Assembly: GCF_035594125.1 (NCBI RefSeq)
Contig: NC_087163.1
Coordinates: forward strand, 11,318,001-11,382,000
Origin: Scylla paramamosain
Lineage: Eukaryota > Arthropoda > Malacostraca > Decapoda > Portunidae
Direction: 5' to 3'
Length of the DNA stretch: 64,000 nt
This document shows, in pieces, positions 1 through 20,067 of this stretch. The position numbers and the translations under genes were made by a program. Each line of letters opens with the position of its first letter. Within the stretch, counting starts at the first letter, position 1. A model generated the notes under the pieces. It was not told the origin of the DNA. It did no database searches and saw only the letters and a program-made list of their open reading frames with translations.

Positions 1-3000
1 TTCACAAAATAGGGTATTTTTATGCATTTTGGCATTTTTGTACGTACGAAACTCAAAAACACTTAAAATCCACGGTTTTTATAGTTATTCTGCTAGTTCA
101 TAACTGTTGTTTTGGATGTGCTTTTAGCGTTTTGTTATGAAATAAACACTCAAAATACACGTTTTTGGAAATGCCGTTTAGTAATTCATACTTTTAAGCA
201 TTTTGGTGTCTAGCACAATCAAAAAACACTCAAATCACACGTATCTGTCCTTTCCCTATATAGAGTGCTTTGGTGTTTTGTTACATAACAATGTAAAAAA
301 AAAAAAACGTTCATTCACGCTCACAATATATATTTCTCTTAACATCCTTTCTTTTCCCATATAGGGTGCTTTGCATTTATTTTCGCGTTTTCGTAATGTC
401 ATTTTGTTTCCCTAAATAGAGTGCTTTAATTCCATTTTGACGTTCTGGTATATAAAAATGTAAAAGTAAAAACACTTAAAACAGATGTTATTGGTAATGG
501 TATCCTGTTTTCCCACAAAAGGTGCTATTCATTTCTTTTTTTTTTGGCGTTTATGTACGCAACAAGCTCTAAAACATTCAAAAGACTTTTATTTGTTAAT
601 TTCATTTTGTTTCTTAATGACAGGTATTTTGCATGCGCTTTAGCTCTTTTATACGTAGGTAGCTGAAAAACACTGAAAAGACACTTTTTTTTTTTTAAGA
701 AGTTGATTTCTTTCCTCATAGAGGTAGCATTACATGCCTTTTAGCGTTTTGATGCATAACACACACATAAACACTGAAAAGACGCTTTTCTGGAAATCTT
801 GTTGATTTTCCCCATATATAGAATATGAAATATACACGTTTTCGGTGATGTTGTTATGTTTCTCCATATAGAGTGCTATTCATCCGTTTTTGAGGTTATG
901 TACATAATAGGCTCAAAAACACCCATAATACACGTTTCTCGTAATGTCTTTTCGTTTCCACATGTTGAGTACTTTACATACATTTTGGAGTTTTTCTACG
1001 TAACATGTTTTTCATTTTTTTTTCTTTTTGTTAATATTATTGTATCTCCATAAAGGTTATATGGATGACTTTTAGCGTTTTGGTACGTACGTAAATACCT
1101 CAAAACACTCAAAAGAGAAGTTTTACGTTTTTTTTTTCTTTCTCTCTTTATAGGAAACCATGGAAATCATCCTATAAGGAGAGAGAGAAAAAAAAAATAA
1201 TATAATTGTCTAAAACACTAAAAAGACACGTTTCTGGAAATCTCTTTTTTTTTTTTTCCATATATAGCTTGATTTGCATGAGGTTAGGGGTTCTAGTACC
1301 TAAGAATGTAAGATACAATTAAAATACACGCTTCTTTTAATGTTTTTGTTAAAGGTTAAAGGTTACTTTGCATGGTTTTGGGCGTTTTTCTACGTAACAA
1401 GCTAAAAACCACCCAAAATACTTCCTTTTGGTAAAGTTATTCTGTTGCTCCATAAAATATGTTTTGCATACGTTTTGCTTTTTGGTACGTAAGAAGTTCA
1501 AAAATACTAAAAATGCATGTTTTTCTTAATGTTGTTATTGATTCCCATAACAACATTACGTTTTGGTAAAACTATCGTTTTGGTTTTTAACACGGTCAAA
1601 AACACTGAAAAGAAACGTTTCGTTTCTATATATAGGAGGCATTACAATCATATTCGTGTTTTGGAACCTAACAATGTGAAAAAAAAATCATTCAAAATAC
1701 ACGCTTTTAATAATGTTGTTCTGTTTCTTCATATATAGAGCGTTGTTGCGTTTTGAAGGAAACTCAAAACCACTTATAATAATAACTTATAATAATGTCG
1801 GTTTCCTTTCAATGCATTTTGGCATTTTTCTAGGTAACGAGCTAAAAAAAAAAAAATCAAATAACATTACTTGTTTTTGGTAATGTTATTCCCATTTCCA
1901 TAATTGGTGTTTTGCATGCGTTTTATTGTTTTCATACGTATCTCAAAAATACTCAAAATACATTATTTTTTTAATGTTGTTTTGTTTTCCCGTATAGGAT
2001 GCATTTCATGCTTTTTATCGTTTAAGCGCCTAGCACTCTCATGAACTCTCAAAAGACACATTTCTATAAATATTGTTTTGTTTCCAAATAAATACTGCTT
2101 TGCATGTATTTTGGCGTTATGGCTCCGAAAAATGTGAAATTCATTAAAATGCACGTTTTTGGTAATGTTTTTTTTTTTTTCATATACAGTGCTTTTCCTG
2201 TGTTTTAGGTCTTAGATATAAAAAAAAAAAAAACACAAAAAAAACACGTTTCTTCTATTGCCTTTTCCTTTCCCCTAATAGGAAATTTTCCATGCAGTTT
2301 TGCGGTTTTATACGTAAGCATTTCAAAAATACTTAAAAATACTTCTATTTGGTAATGTTCTGTTGCTCTATATGAAGTGGTATTAACACATTTTCTCATT
2401 TTGGTACCCATGGAGATCAGAAACACTCATAATACATGTTTCTCCTAATGTCTTTTCGTTTTCCCATATCGGGTACTTTACATGAATTTTGGCGTTTTTC
2501 TACGTAACACGCTAAAAAAAAAAAAACACACTCAAAATACTCGTTTTTGTTAATGTTGTTCTGTGTCTCCAAGAAGTGTGTTTTTCATGCGTTTTAGCGT
2601 TTTGGTACGTAAAATTTTCATAAATACTCAAAAGACACACATTTTGTAATGTTTGGTTTTTTATATTTTCGGTGAATTCTATGGTTTTTACCGTTTTGGC
2701 ATATAATACGCTAAAAAAAAAAGAAAGAAAAAAAAACGTTTCTGGTAATGCCGTTTTGCTTCTCCTTTTGCATTTTTGCAAAATGGCTTTGCATATTTTT
2801 TTGCGTTTTGGTAACTAACAATGTGAAACAAAACTCAAAATATACGTTTTTGGTAAAGTTGTTAATTCTCCATATAGAGTGCTATTCATATATTTTAGCG
2901 TTTTAAAAAACTAAGAAGCTTGAAAACATAGTATATAGACTCATAGTATATCATTTATTGCATGCATTTTTTCGTGTTTTATTACGTGAGAAGCTCAAAA

Positions 3001-3110
3001 ACATTTAAAAACACATTTTTCTTGATGTCTTGTCTTCCCATATGAAATGCTTTTCATTCTCTTTAGCGTTTTGGTGCCTAACACTCAAAAAACACGTTTT
3101 TGGAAGCTTT

Positions 3111-3319
<209 letters not shown>

Positions 3320-4221
3320 TATGTAATACTGTTTCTCCATAAAAGGTATTTTGCATGCGTTTTATCGTTTTGGTACGTAGGAATCTCAACAGTACTCAAA
3401 AGACACGTTTCTCGTAGTGTTTTCTATTCTTATATAGAGTGATTTCCATGCTCTTTAGCTTTGTGATGCCTAAACCGCTTCTAAACACTCAAAAGACAGG
3501 TTTCTTGAAATTTTGTTTCCTTTCATCATATAAAGCAATTTGCATGCATTTTGGCGTTTTTGTACCTTAGAATGTGAAATACACTCAAAAGTAAAAAAAA
3601 AAAAAGTTTTTAGTAATGCTGGTATGTTTCTCCGTACAGTGTTATTTATGCGTTTTAGCATTTTTGTACCTCATGTATTCTCCAAGTATTTTGGCTTAAA
3701 ATACTTGTTCACGTTGAGTTAATCTGCTTTTCTCTAAATGGCGTTTTGCATGCGCTTTAGTGTTTTGCTACGCAAGTAGATCAAAAACACAGAAAAGAGA
3801 CGTTCCTGGTAACGTTCTTCTATTTTTCCTTATAAGGTGTTTTTTTATTATATTTTTACGACTTTCGTGGCTAGCGCGCTCAAAAACATTCAAACAAACT
3901 TTTTTTGAAATGTCGTTTCTTTTCCCCTTGTAGTGTGATTTACATGCATTTTAGCGTTTTGGTATCTATTAATGTGAAATATACTCAAAATACACAGTTT
4001 TGGGTAATGTTTTGTTTCTCCATATAGAGAATGCTATTTATTCGCTTTAGCATTTTGGTGTGTAAGAAGCTCAAACTCAGAAAAAAATACATCTCTCGTA
4101 TTGTTTTTTTTTTTTTTTCGTTTCTCCATATAGAGTACTTTGCATGCATTTTGGTGTTTTTGTGCGTAACAAGATAAAGAAAAGTACTTTTCTTGTATTG
4201 TTATTCTGTCTTTCCATAAAG

Positions 4222-4862
4222 ACTCTTTTAGATCTGTTTTAGCATTTTGATACATAAGATAATAAAAAAAAAAACACTCAAAACACGATTTTCATATTTT
4301 TGTTTTTCCCATATAGGGTGATTTTCATGCTTTTTCATGTTTTTTTTTGTTCTTTTTTCCCCAAAACGATCATAAACACTGAAAACACAATTTTCTGGAA
4401 ATTTCTTTTTGTTTCCCCATATTAGTGGCTTTGCATGCATTTTCGTGTTTTGATGAATAAAAACGTGAAAACACTTAAATTACACGTTTTTGTTAATGTT
4501 GCTCTGTTTCTCCATATATAGTAGTATTAACACATTTTTGCGTTTGGGTACCAAAAAAACTCAAAACGCTCATAATACGCATTTCTCGTAATAACTTTTT
4601 TTCCCCCCCATTTAGAGTACATCGGATGCACTTTTGTGTTTTTCTATGAATCATAGTCAAAAACACTGAAAATACTTCATTTTGGTATTTTTTTTTCTCG
4701 TTCCCCATAAAAGGTATTTTCCATGCTTTTTTTGTAAATTTTAATAGGCATATAGGTCAAAAACACTGAAAAAATACACATTTTTGGTAATGTTGCTCTG
4801 TGTCTAGAAATAGAGTGGTGTTTATTTGTTTCAGAGTTTTGGTACCTCAGAAGCTGAAAAAC
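4222..4862 (+). repeat. Satellite segment present only in the left arm of the inverted repeat
   Basis: Both flanks of this segment align with contiguous right-arm sequence around 12,274: the left flank with 12,290 onwards and the right flank with 12,150-12,270. The segment itself has no partner there. It is about 640 bp of ordinary forward-oriented satellite. Either it was lost from the right arm or it was gained in the left arm after the inverted duplication. Boundaries are accurate only to a few tens of bases. Confidence 0.65.
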
Positions 4863-7800
4863 ATTCATAATACGCGTTTCTCTTAATGTCTTTTCATTTC
4901 TTCATATAAAATACTTTGCATGCATTTTGGCTTTTTTTTTTTTTAAACAAGCTCACAAGTTTTCAAAATACTTGTTTTTAGTAATATTTTTGTTTCTTTG
5001 TAAAGTGTGTTTTGCATACGTTTTAGCGTTTTTGTTCGTAAGTAGGTCACAAAATCTCAAGACACGTAATGTTTTGTTTTGCCATATAGCGTGATCTTTT
5101 TATGCTATTCAGCGTTTGCGTGACTATCATGCTAAAAACTCTTAAAGATACGTTTCTGGTAATGTTATTTCGTTTCATCAAATAGGTGGCTTTGCAGGCA
5201 TTTTGGCGTTTGGTACATAACTATAGGAAAAATACTCAGAATACAGGTCATTAGTAACGATGTTTTGTTTCTTCTTATTATGTGTTATTCATGCGTTTTA
5301 GTTTTTTTGGTAGATAAGAAGCTTTAAAATAATACAACATTCTCTTAATATTTTTTAGTTTCCCCATGTATAGTACTTTTCATGCATTTCAGCCTTTTTC
5401 TATGTAACAAGCTCAAAAAATATTTGGCCTGCGTTTTAGCGTTTTGGTACGTAAGTATCTTAAAACACTAAAGAGAGATTTTTTTTTTTCATATAAAGTA
5501 CTTTCAATGCTTTCTAGTGTTTTGTTGCCTAAAGTGTTCATAAACACTCAACAGACACGTTTCTTGAAATATCCTTTACTTTCCCCATATAGGGTGGTTT
5601 GCAAGCATTTTGGCTTTTTGGTACCTAACAATGTAGTTCCGCTTCTCATTATATAGAGCAATCCATGCGGTTTAGTGTTTTGTTACTCGAGAAGCTCAAA
5701 TACATTCATAATAAACGTAATGTCTTTTGACTCCCCAAATAGGATACTTTCCATGCATTTTGGCAATTATTTACGCAACACGCTCAACAACACTGAAAAT
5801 ACTTGTTTTTGTTTTTTTTCTTATAATTTTACACTGTTTTCATAAAGGATGCTTTGCATGCGTTTAAGCATTTTGGTACGTAAGAAGCTTAATGAAACTC
5901 AAAAGACACATTTTTTTCGTAATCTTGTTTTGTTTTTTCCGTAGAGGGTGCTTTCCATGATTTTTAGCGTTTTGTTGTCGAACATGCACAAAAACACTGA
6001 ACAAATACGTTTCTTGTAATGTCGTTTCGTTTTCCTATATAAGGGAATTTGTATGCATTTTTGTGCTTTTATACCTAATAATGTAAAAAAAAACCCTCAA
6101 AATACAAGTTTTTGATAATTTATTTTTTTTCCATAAATAATGCTATTCAAACATTTTATCGTTTTCATACCTAAGAAGCTCAAAAAACATTCCTAATACA
6201 CGTTTTTCGTAATGTTCTTTTCTTTTTCCATATAAGTAATGTTCTTTCAGTATATTTTGACGTTTTTGTACGTACCAAGGTCAAATAACACTGAAAATAT
6301 ATTTTTTTTGTTAGTTATTATGATCTCTTTAATGGGTGTTTTGCACGTTTTAGCGTTTTGGTACATAAATAGCTAAAAAAAAAAAAAATTAAAAAGACAC
6401 ATTTTTGGTAATGTTTTTTTTTTTTTTATTTCCATATACGGTGTTTACAATACTTTTTAATGTTTTTGGTGCCTAACACGCTCAAAAGGACACTCAATAG
6501 GCATATTTCTGGAAATGAGGTTTGAATTCACAAGTTTTTTTGTTTTTCTTTTTATGTATTTTGGTGTTTTGATATCTCTCAGTGTAAAAAAAAACATTTA
6601 AAATACACGTTTTTGTTAATATTATGTTATATTATGAAACGAAACGACATAATCTAAAGTTGTTGTTTTTTTTCAATGTTTTTAATGTTTTAGGCACCAA
6701 AACGCTAAAATACATAGAAAGCACCCTGCATTGGGATATAAGAGGACAATACGAAAAATACGTCTTTTGGGTGTTTTGTTTTTTTGACATTCTCATGTAT
6801 CAAAACGTTAAAGAAAACATACAAAAAATGCTTATAGAGAAACAAATTAACATTACTAAAATCCTATATTTTCAAAGTTTTGAGTTTGTTACGTACAAAA
6901 ATATAAAAATTCATTGAAAGTACACCATTAAAAAAAATAAAAAAAACTATACTAGAAAAACGAGTATTATAATTGTTCCTGATCTTCTTTAGTACCAAAA
7001 CACTAGAACACGTGAATACCACTTTATATGGAGAAAAGAACAACATTAGCAAAAACGTGTGTTTTGAGATCGTTTTCCTTTGTTAGATACCAAAAGGACA
7101 AAATTCATGCTAAGTACCCTATATGGAAAAAGGAAAGGAAATTATGAGAAATGTGTATTAAGAGTGGTTTTCAGAATATTAGGTACCAAAATTCTAAACC
7201 GCGTGAAAGGTGCTCTAAACAGAGAAAGAAAATAACACTAAAAATATTTATTATAAGTGATTTTCACTTTGTTAGGTTCCAAAACGCCAAAATGCATGCA
7301 AAGAACTCTATACGGTGAAACGAAATGATGTGACAAGAAACATGTCGTTTGTGTGCTTTTGAGCGTGTTAGGCACAAAAACGTAAAAAAAAAGCATGGAT
7401 AAGATGCTGTATGGGAACACAAAATAACATTACCAAAAACGTGTCTTTGGAGTGTTTAGGACCTTCTTACGTATCAAAATGCTAAAAGGCATGGAAAATT
7501 TTTTTTATGGAAAAACAGATAAAACAAACAAAAAATGTGTATTTTGAGCATTTTTAAGCTTGTTAGAAACAGAAACGTGAAAATACATTCAAAACAAAAA
7601 CAAAAACGATATTATTATTTTTTTTTCGATTCTTAGGTATTGAAGTGCTAAAACGCGTGAATAGCATTTAACATTGAGAAATAGAACAACATAACGAAAA
7701 ACTCTTTTTTTTTTTTTTGTATTGTTAAGTACCAAAACGCCAAAATGCATGCAAACCACTATATTTGGGAAACGAAAAGACATTATAAGAAACGTGTATA

Positions 7801-10536
7801 ATGAGTGTTTCTGACGTTCTGCTGTACCAAAACGGGAAAACGCGTGAATAGCACTATATTTAGAAAAAAAGAAAGAAAAAAAAGCACTATTTTGAGTGTT
7901 TTTCACATTATTAGGTATTACAACGCTAAAACTCATGCGAAGCATTCAATATAGGGAAACTAAGCGACATTACCAGAAACGTGTCTTTTTCAATGTTTTT
8001 GAACCTGTTATATAAAAAAAATCCACCAAAATACATGAAAAGAACCCTATATAAGAAACACCGATATTATAAAAAAACGTGTATTAAAAGTGTTTCTTAT
8101 CTTCTTAGTACCAATACGCTAAAACGCGTGTATAGCATATAATTGGGAAAAATAGAACATTACCAAAAACATTACAAAACAACATTACCAAAATGCATGC
8201 AAATTATCGTATATGGGGAAACGAAAGGATATTACAAGAAACGTGTATTATGAGTGATTTTGAGCTTCTTAGGTAACAAAATATAACGAACATAGGTAAT
8301 AAAGAATTTTATATTAAGAAACAGAACATCACCGTTTATTTATTTTTATTTTTTTAATAATGTTAGGAGCTAAAACACCAAAAAGCATGCAAAGCATTCT
8401 ATATAAGGAAATTAAATGACATTACCAAAGACGTGTCTTTTGTGTGTTTTTAAGCGTGTTAGGTTCGAAAACGCTAAAAGCATAAAAAGCACCCTATATT
8501 GCAGTATAAAAGAACATGACCAAAAGCGTGTCTTTTATTTAGTTTTCTTGAGCTTCTTATGTACCAAAAGGCTAAAGCGCACGCAAAACACCCTTTATGG
8601 GGAAACAAAAATGTGTTTTGAATATTTTTCTTAGCTTATTAGGTAGAGAGACGTCAAAATATATGCATATTACCCTATATGATGAAATATACGATATTAT
8701 CAGGAACGTGAATTATGAGTGTTTTTTTTTCCAGATTCTTAGATACCAAAAGGCAGAAAACGCGTGAATAGCAGTCTATATGGAGAAACAGAACAAAACG
8801 TGTATTTTGAGTGTTTTTCATAATGTTGGCTACCAAAACACCAAAATGCATGCACATCACCGCATATGAGGAAACGAAACGACTTTAACAGAGACGTGTC
8901 TTTTTTAGTGTTTTTAAGCGCTGTAGGCACAAAAACGCTAAAATGCATGGAAAACATCCAATATTGGAATACAAAACAGTATTATAAAAAAAAAAGTCTT
9001 TTGTGTGTTTAGGAGGTTCTTACGTATCAATATGTTAAAACACATGTAAAACAACCTTTATGAAAAAAACAGAATACCATTACCAAAAATTTTTATCGAC
9101 TATTTTTTGAGCTTGTTAGGTACAGAAACGGCGAAAAACATGCAAACTACCCTATATAATTAAATGAAACAATATTATCAGAGACGTTTATTCTCATTGT
9201 TTGTTTTGTTACTAGCAAAACCCTAAAACGCATGAATAGCACTCTATATGGGGATACAGAACTTTATATGGGGAAACGAAACGACATTTCTAGATACGTG
9301 CCTTTTCAGCGTTTTTCCCGTTTTAGGAACCAAAACACTTACAAGAATTTGAAACAGTTTATTGGAATACAAAACAACATTACCAAGAATGTGTCTTTAG
9401 AATGTTTTTGAGCTTCTTACGCACCAAAACTCCAAAATACATGCGAACGTCCGCATATAGGGAAACGAAAGGACATTATGAGAAAGGTGCATAATAAGTG
9501 TTTTCCAGTTTATTAGGTATCAAAACCTAAAACACGTGAATAGCACAGTCTATTGAGAAATAGAACGACATTGTAAGGTACCAATACACCAAAATGCATG
9601 CATGGTACTCTATGTGGGGAAACGAGAATACATCAGCAGAAACGTATCTTTTTGGTGTTTTTTGAGCGTTTTTGGCTCCAAAAAGTTAATATACATGGAA
9701 AGCACCTGATATTGGAAAACAAACCGTTACCAGAAACGTTTAATTTCAGTGTTTAGGTGCTAAAATGAGTGCAAAATGCATGCATCATTTTATGGAGAAA
9801 AAGAAAACCTTTACCAAAAATGTGTATTTTTATTTTTTGTTTTTTACATTGTTAGGATCCTCGAGAATAGCACTGCATATGGAGAAACACCAGCATTACC
9901 AAAAACGTAAATTATATGTGCTTTTCACATTCATAGGTACTAAAAGACCAAAATTATTGCAAATAACTTTATAAGAGGAAACGATACTATATTACCAGAA
10001 ACATGTCTTTCAAGTATTTTTGAGTATTCCAGGCACCAAAATGCTAAAATGCATGGAAAGCACTCTATTTTGGAAAAAAAAAAAAATGTCTTGTGTGTTT
10101 TTCAGCTTTTTACGTACTAAAACACTAAGACTCATGGAAAACTCCCATTATGGAGAAACAATAAGATTACCAAAAATCTGTATTATCAGTGTTTTTTTGT
10201 TTGTTAGGTACAGAAACAGCAAAATGCATGCAAATTACCCTATATGGTAAAACAAAACGATATTACGAGAATGAATATTATGAATGTTATTGACAGTCTT
10301 AGGTAAAAAAAAAACGCTAAAACACGTGAATAGCGCTCTATATGCAAAGACAGAACATTACCAAAAAAGTGTTTTCACCACATTGTTAGGTGCCAAAACA
10401 CCAAAATGCATGCAAGGTATCCTATATAGAATAACAAAAAGACATTAAGAGAAAAGTGTATTATGAGAGATATTGAATTTCTTAGGTTCTAAAACGCAAA
10501 AAAAATAAAAAATAAATAAATAATAGCACCCTATAT

Positions 10537-16223
<5,687 letters not shown>

Positions 16224-16379
16224 AAGAAAAGATCTTACAAGAAACGTGTTTAATAAGTGTTTTTTTTTTTAGCTTCTTAGGTACCAAAACACTAAAAAGC
16301 TTGAAAAACAACATTACCTAAAACGTATATTTTCAGTATTTTTCATCTTTTAGATACAGAAATTCAAAATATATTCAAA

Positions 16380-16950
16380 GTAACCTTAATGATGAAACAA
16401 AAAGATATAATCAGAAACATGTGTTATGAGTGATTTTTTTATTTTATTTATATATACCAAAGTGCGAAAGCGCTTGAATTGCACCCCATATGGACAAAAT
16501 AGAAAAATATTACCAATAACGTGTATTTTGAGTGATTTTCATCTTGTTAGGAACCAAAACGTCACAATGCATGCAAAACACTGTATTTGAAGAAAAGAAC
16601 ATTACAAGACCCTTTTCATTGTTTTGAGCAGCTTTAGGCACCAAAACGCAAAAATCTATAGAAGCACCCTTAATGATAAAACAAAACGTTATCATCAGAA
16701 ACATGTATTTTGAGCATTTTTGAGATTTATGTGTACCAAAACGTAAAAACGCTTGAATTGCACTCCATATGGACAAATACAAAAATATTACCAAAAACGT
16801 ATATTTTGTGTTTTTCACCTTTTTAGGAACCAAAATGTCAAAATACACGCAAAGCACTGCATGTGGAGAAGAGAAACAGTACAAGAATATGATCTTTTCA
16901 TTGTTTTGAGCGTTTTAGGCACGGAAACCAGAAAACCTATAGAAAGTTCA
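16380..16950 (-). repeat. Local tandem duplication, about 279-bp period, two copies
   Basis: The word cgcttgaatt with the following caccccata/cactccata context occurs at 16,471 and again at 16,750. The surrounding variants are also duplicated: atgatgaaac or atgataaaac, catttttcat-type text, gaagaaaagaac or gaagagaaac, and ttttcattgttttgagc. The unit is about three satellite subunits, not a full five-subunit HOR. Confidence 0.8.
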
Positions 16951-18186
16951 TTTACATACAAAGGAACATAAGGAAAAACGTCTCTTTGTAGTGTTTAGGA
17001 CGAAAACGCATGCAAAACACTTTTAGGGAAGAAACACTATATAATAATAAAAAATGTGTATGAGTCAGTTATTTTTCGGCTTTTTACGTACAAAATAAGG
17101 AAAACGCATGCAAAAAACCCTATAATGTAAAACAAAACAATATTACCAGAAAGATGCATTATAGGTGTTATTGACATTTTTAGTAAACAAAACGCTAAAA
17201 TGCGTGAATAGCACTCTATATGTACAAACAGAACATTACCAAAAACGTGTGTATTGAGCGATATTGACATTGTTAGGTACCAGAACGTCAAAATGCATGC
17301 CAAGCACTTGATATGGGGAAAAAAAACGACATAACCAGAGAAACGTGCCCTTCAGTGTTAATCAGAATTTTAGGAATCAGAACGCTAAAATCTATGGAAG
17401 TCAGCGTATATTGGAATGCAACACATTACCAAAAACGTGTCCTTTGGATGTTTTTTAACTTCTTACGTACCAAAACGCTAAAATGTATGCAAAACGTCGT
17501 TTATGGAAAGGCAGAATAACATTACCAAAAACGTGTAATTTCAAGTTTTTTGAGCTTGTTACGTAAACGCCAAAATGCATACAAAATACCCCATATGGAA
17601 AACAAAACAATATTACAAGAAACGTGTATTATAAGTGTTTCTAAGCTTCTTAGGTACCAAAAGGTTAGAACGCTTCATTGACACTTTATATGAAGTAATA
17701 GAACAATATTACCAAAAATGTCTGTTTTGAGTGTTTTTACATTATTAAGTACCAAAACGCCAACATGCCTGCAAAGCACCCTATATGAGGAAACAAAAGG
17801 ACATTACGAGAAAATTCTGTTCAGTGTCTTTGAGCTTCTTAGGTACAAAAACTCTAAAACGCGTTAATAGCACTATATATAAGATAAACAAAATGACATT
17901 AACAAAAACAAAAACTAAAACTTTTAATGTTTTTTTTTTTTTACATTGTTAGGTACCAAAACGCAAAAAAATGCATGCAGGTCATTTTATGTAGGAAAAT
18001 GAAAAAGCATTACCAGAAAAGTGTCTTTTTCATTTTTTTTTTTTTTTTGAGGGTTTTAGGCACCTGAATGCTAAAATACATGGAAAGCACCCTATACTAG
18101 AATACTAAATAACATAACCAAATATGTGTCTTTTGAGTGTTTTGGACTTCTTACGTACCAAAACGCTAAACAGCATACTAAACACC

Positions 18187-18494
<308 letters not shown>

Positions 18495-19845
18495 CTTTTT
18501 AGCTTCTTAGTTACCAAACCGCAAAAACGCGTGAAAAACACTCTATTTGAAGAAACAGAACAACTTGTATTTTGAGTGTTTTTCACATTGTTAGTTACAT
18601 CTATGGCAAAATACATGCAAATCACTCAGTATGGAGAAACGAAATGACTAACAAACGTGTCTTTTCGATGTTTTTGACACCAAATTGCTAAAAATGTATG
18701 GAAATCACACTATAATGAAAAAACAAAACAACATTACCAAAAATGTATCTTCTCAGTGTTTTTGTGCTTCTTACGTACTTAAACACTAAAACGCATCCTA
18801 AACACCCTGTATGGGAAAAGAGAATAATATTACCAAAAACGTGTATTATCAGTGCTTCGGAGCTTATGTCCAAAAATGCCAAAATGCATGCAAATTATTC
18901 TATATGGGAACCAAACGTTTTTACAAGAAACGTATAAGTGCTTCTTAGTCTCTTAAGTAACGAAGCGCTAAAAAGTATGAATATGTGGAAAACCATTTTA
19001 TGTGGAAAACCATAAAAATATTACCTATAACGATTGTTTTGAGACTTTTTTTTACATTATTAGGTACCAAAATATCAAAAAAAGAAAAAAAATGCAAAGC
19101 ACCTTATATTGGGAAACTAAAAGACAATTTGACAAATGTGTATAATGAGTGTTTTTGAGTACCAAAAAGCAAAATCTCGAGGATAGAACTCTACATAGAG
19201 AACAGAACATCACCAAAAACGAGCAGTTTAGGTGTATTTCACATTATTAGGTACAAAAAAGCTAAAATGCATGCAAAGCACCCTATATGGTTAAAAGAAA
19301 CACTTTAAAAAAAGTGTCTTTTAAGTGTTTTTGAGTGTGATAGGCACCAAACCCATAAAAAAAAAAAGACGCATGGATAGGTCTATTTTGAAAAAAAAAA
19401 TTCAGTGTTTTAGAGAACATACCAAAACGCAAAAACGCATGCAAGGCACCCTTTATGAAGAAATCGAATAATGTTACCAAAAAATAAGTTTTTGAGTGTT
19501 TTTGAGATTGTTACATATAACAACGCCAGTATGTATGGAAAATACCCTATATAGGGAAACGAAAAGAAATTACGAGAAGCGTTTATTATGAGTGTTTTTG
19601 AGCTTCTTAGATATCAAAAGGATTAAACGCATGAAAACATTGTATAAAAGAAAAAAAAGCATTACCAAAAACGTGTATTTCGAGGGTTTTGACACTGTTA
19701 GGTACGAAAATGTCAAAATAAATACAAAGCCTCCTATTTTGAAAAAAAAAAAAAAAAAAAATCGACATCACCAGAAACGTGTCTTTTTAGTGTTTCTGAG
19801 CGTGTTAGGCACCAAAATACAAAAACGAATGGAATTCAGCCAAGC

Positions 19846-20067
<222 letters not shown>

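Noticed and set aside
1900..1925. TGCATGCA palindromes and octamer-like ATTTGCAT words as regulatory sites
   Set aside because: They are part of the subunit consensus (gcatgcatttt) and therefore recur by repetition. Nothing nearby would be regulated.
7920..7960. Frequent TTAGG words, the arthropod telomere unit
   Set aside because: They occur singly within the subunit word gttaggtacc. No tandem (TTAGG)n run was seen.
6631..10536. Regularly spaced repeats resembling a CRISPR array
   Set aside because: The units are contiguous diverged satellite monomers with no conserved repeat plus unique spacer structure. The window is clearly eukaryotic.
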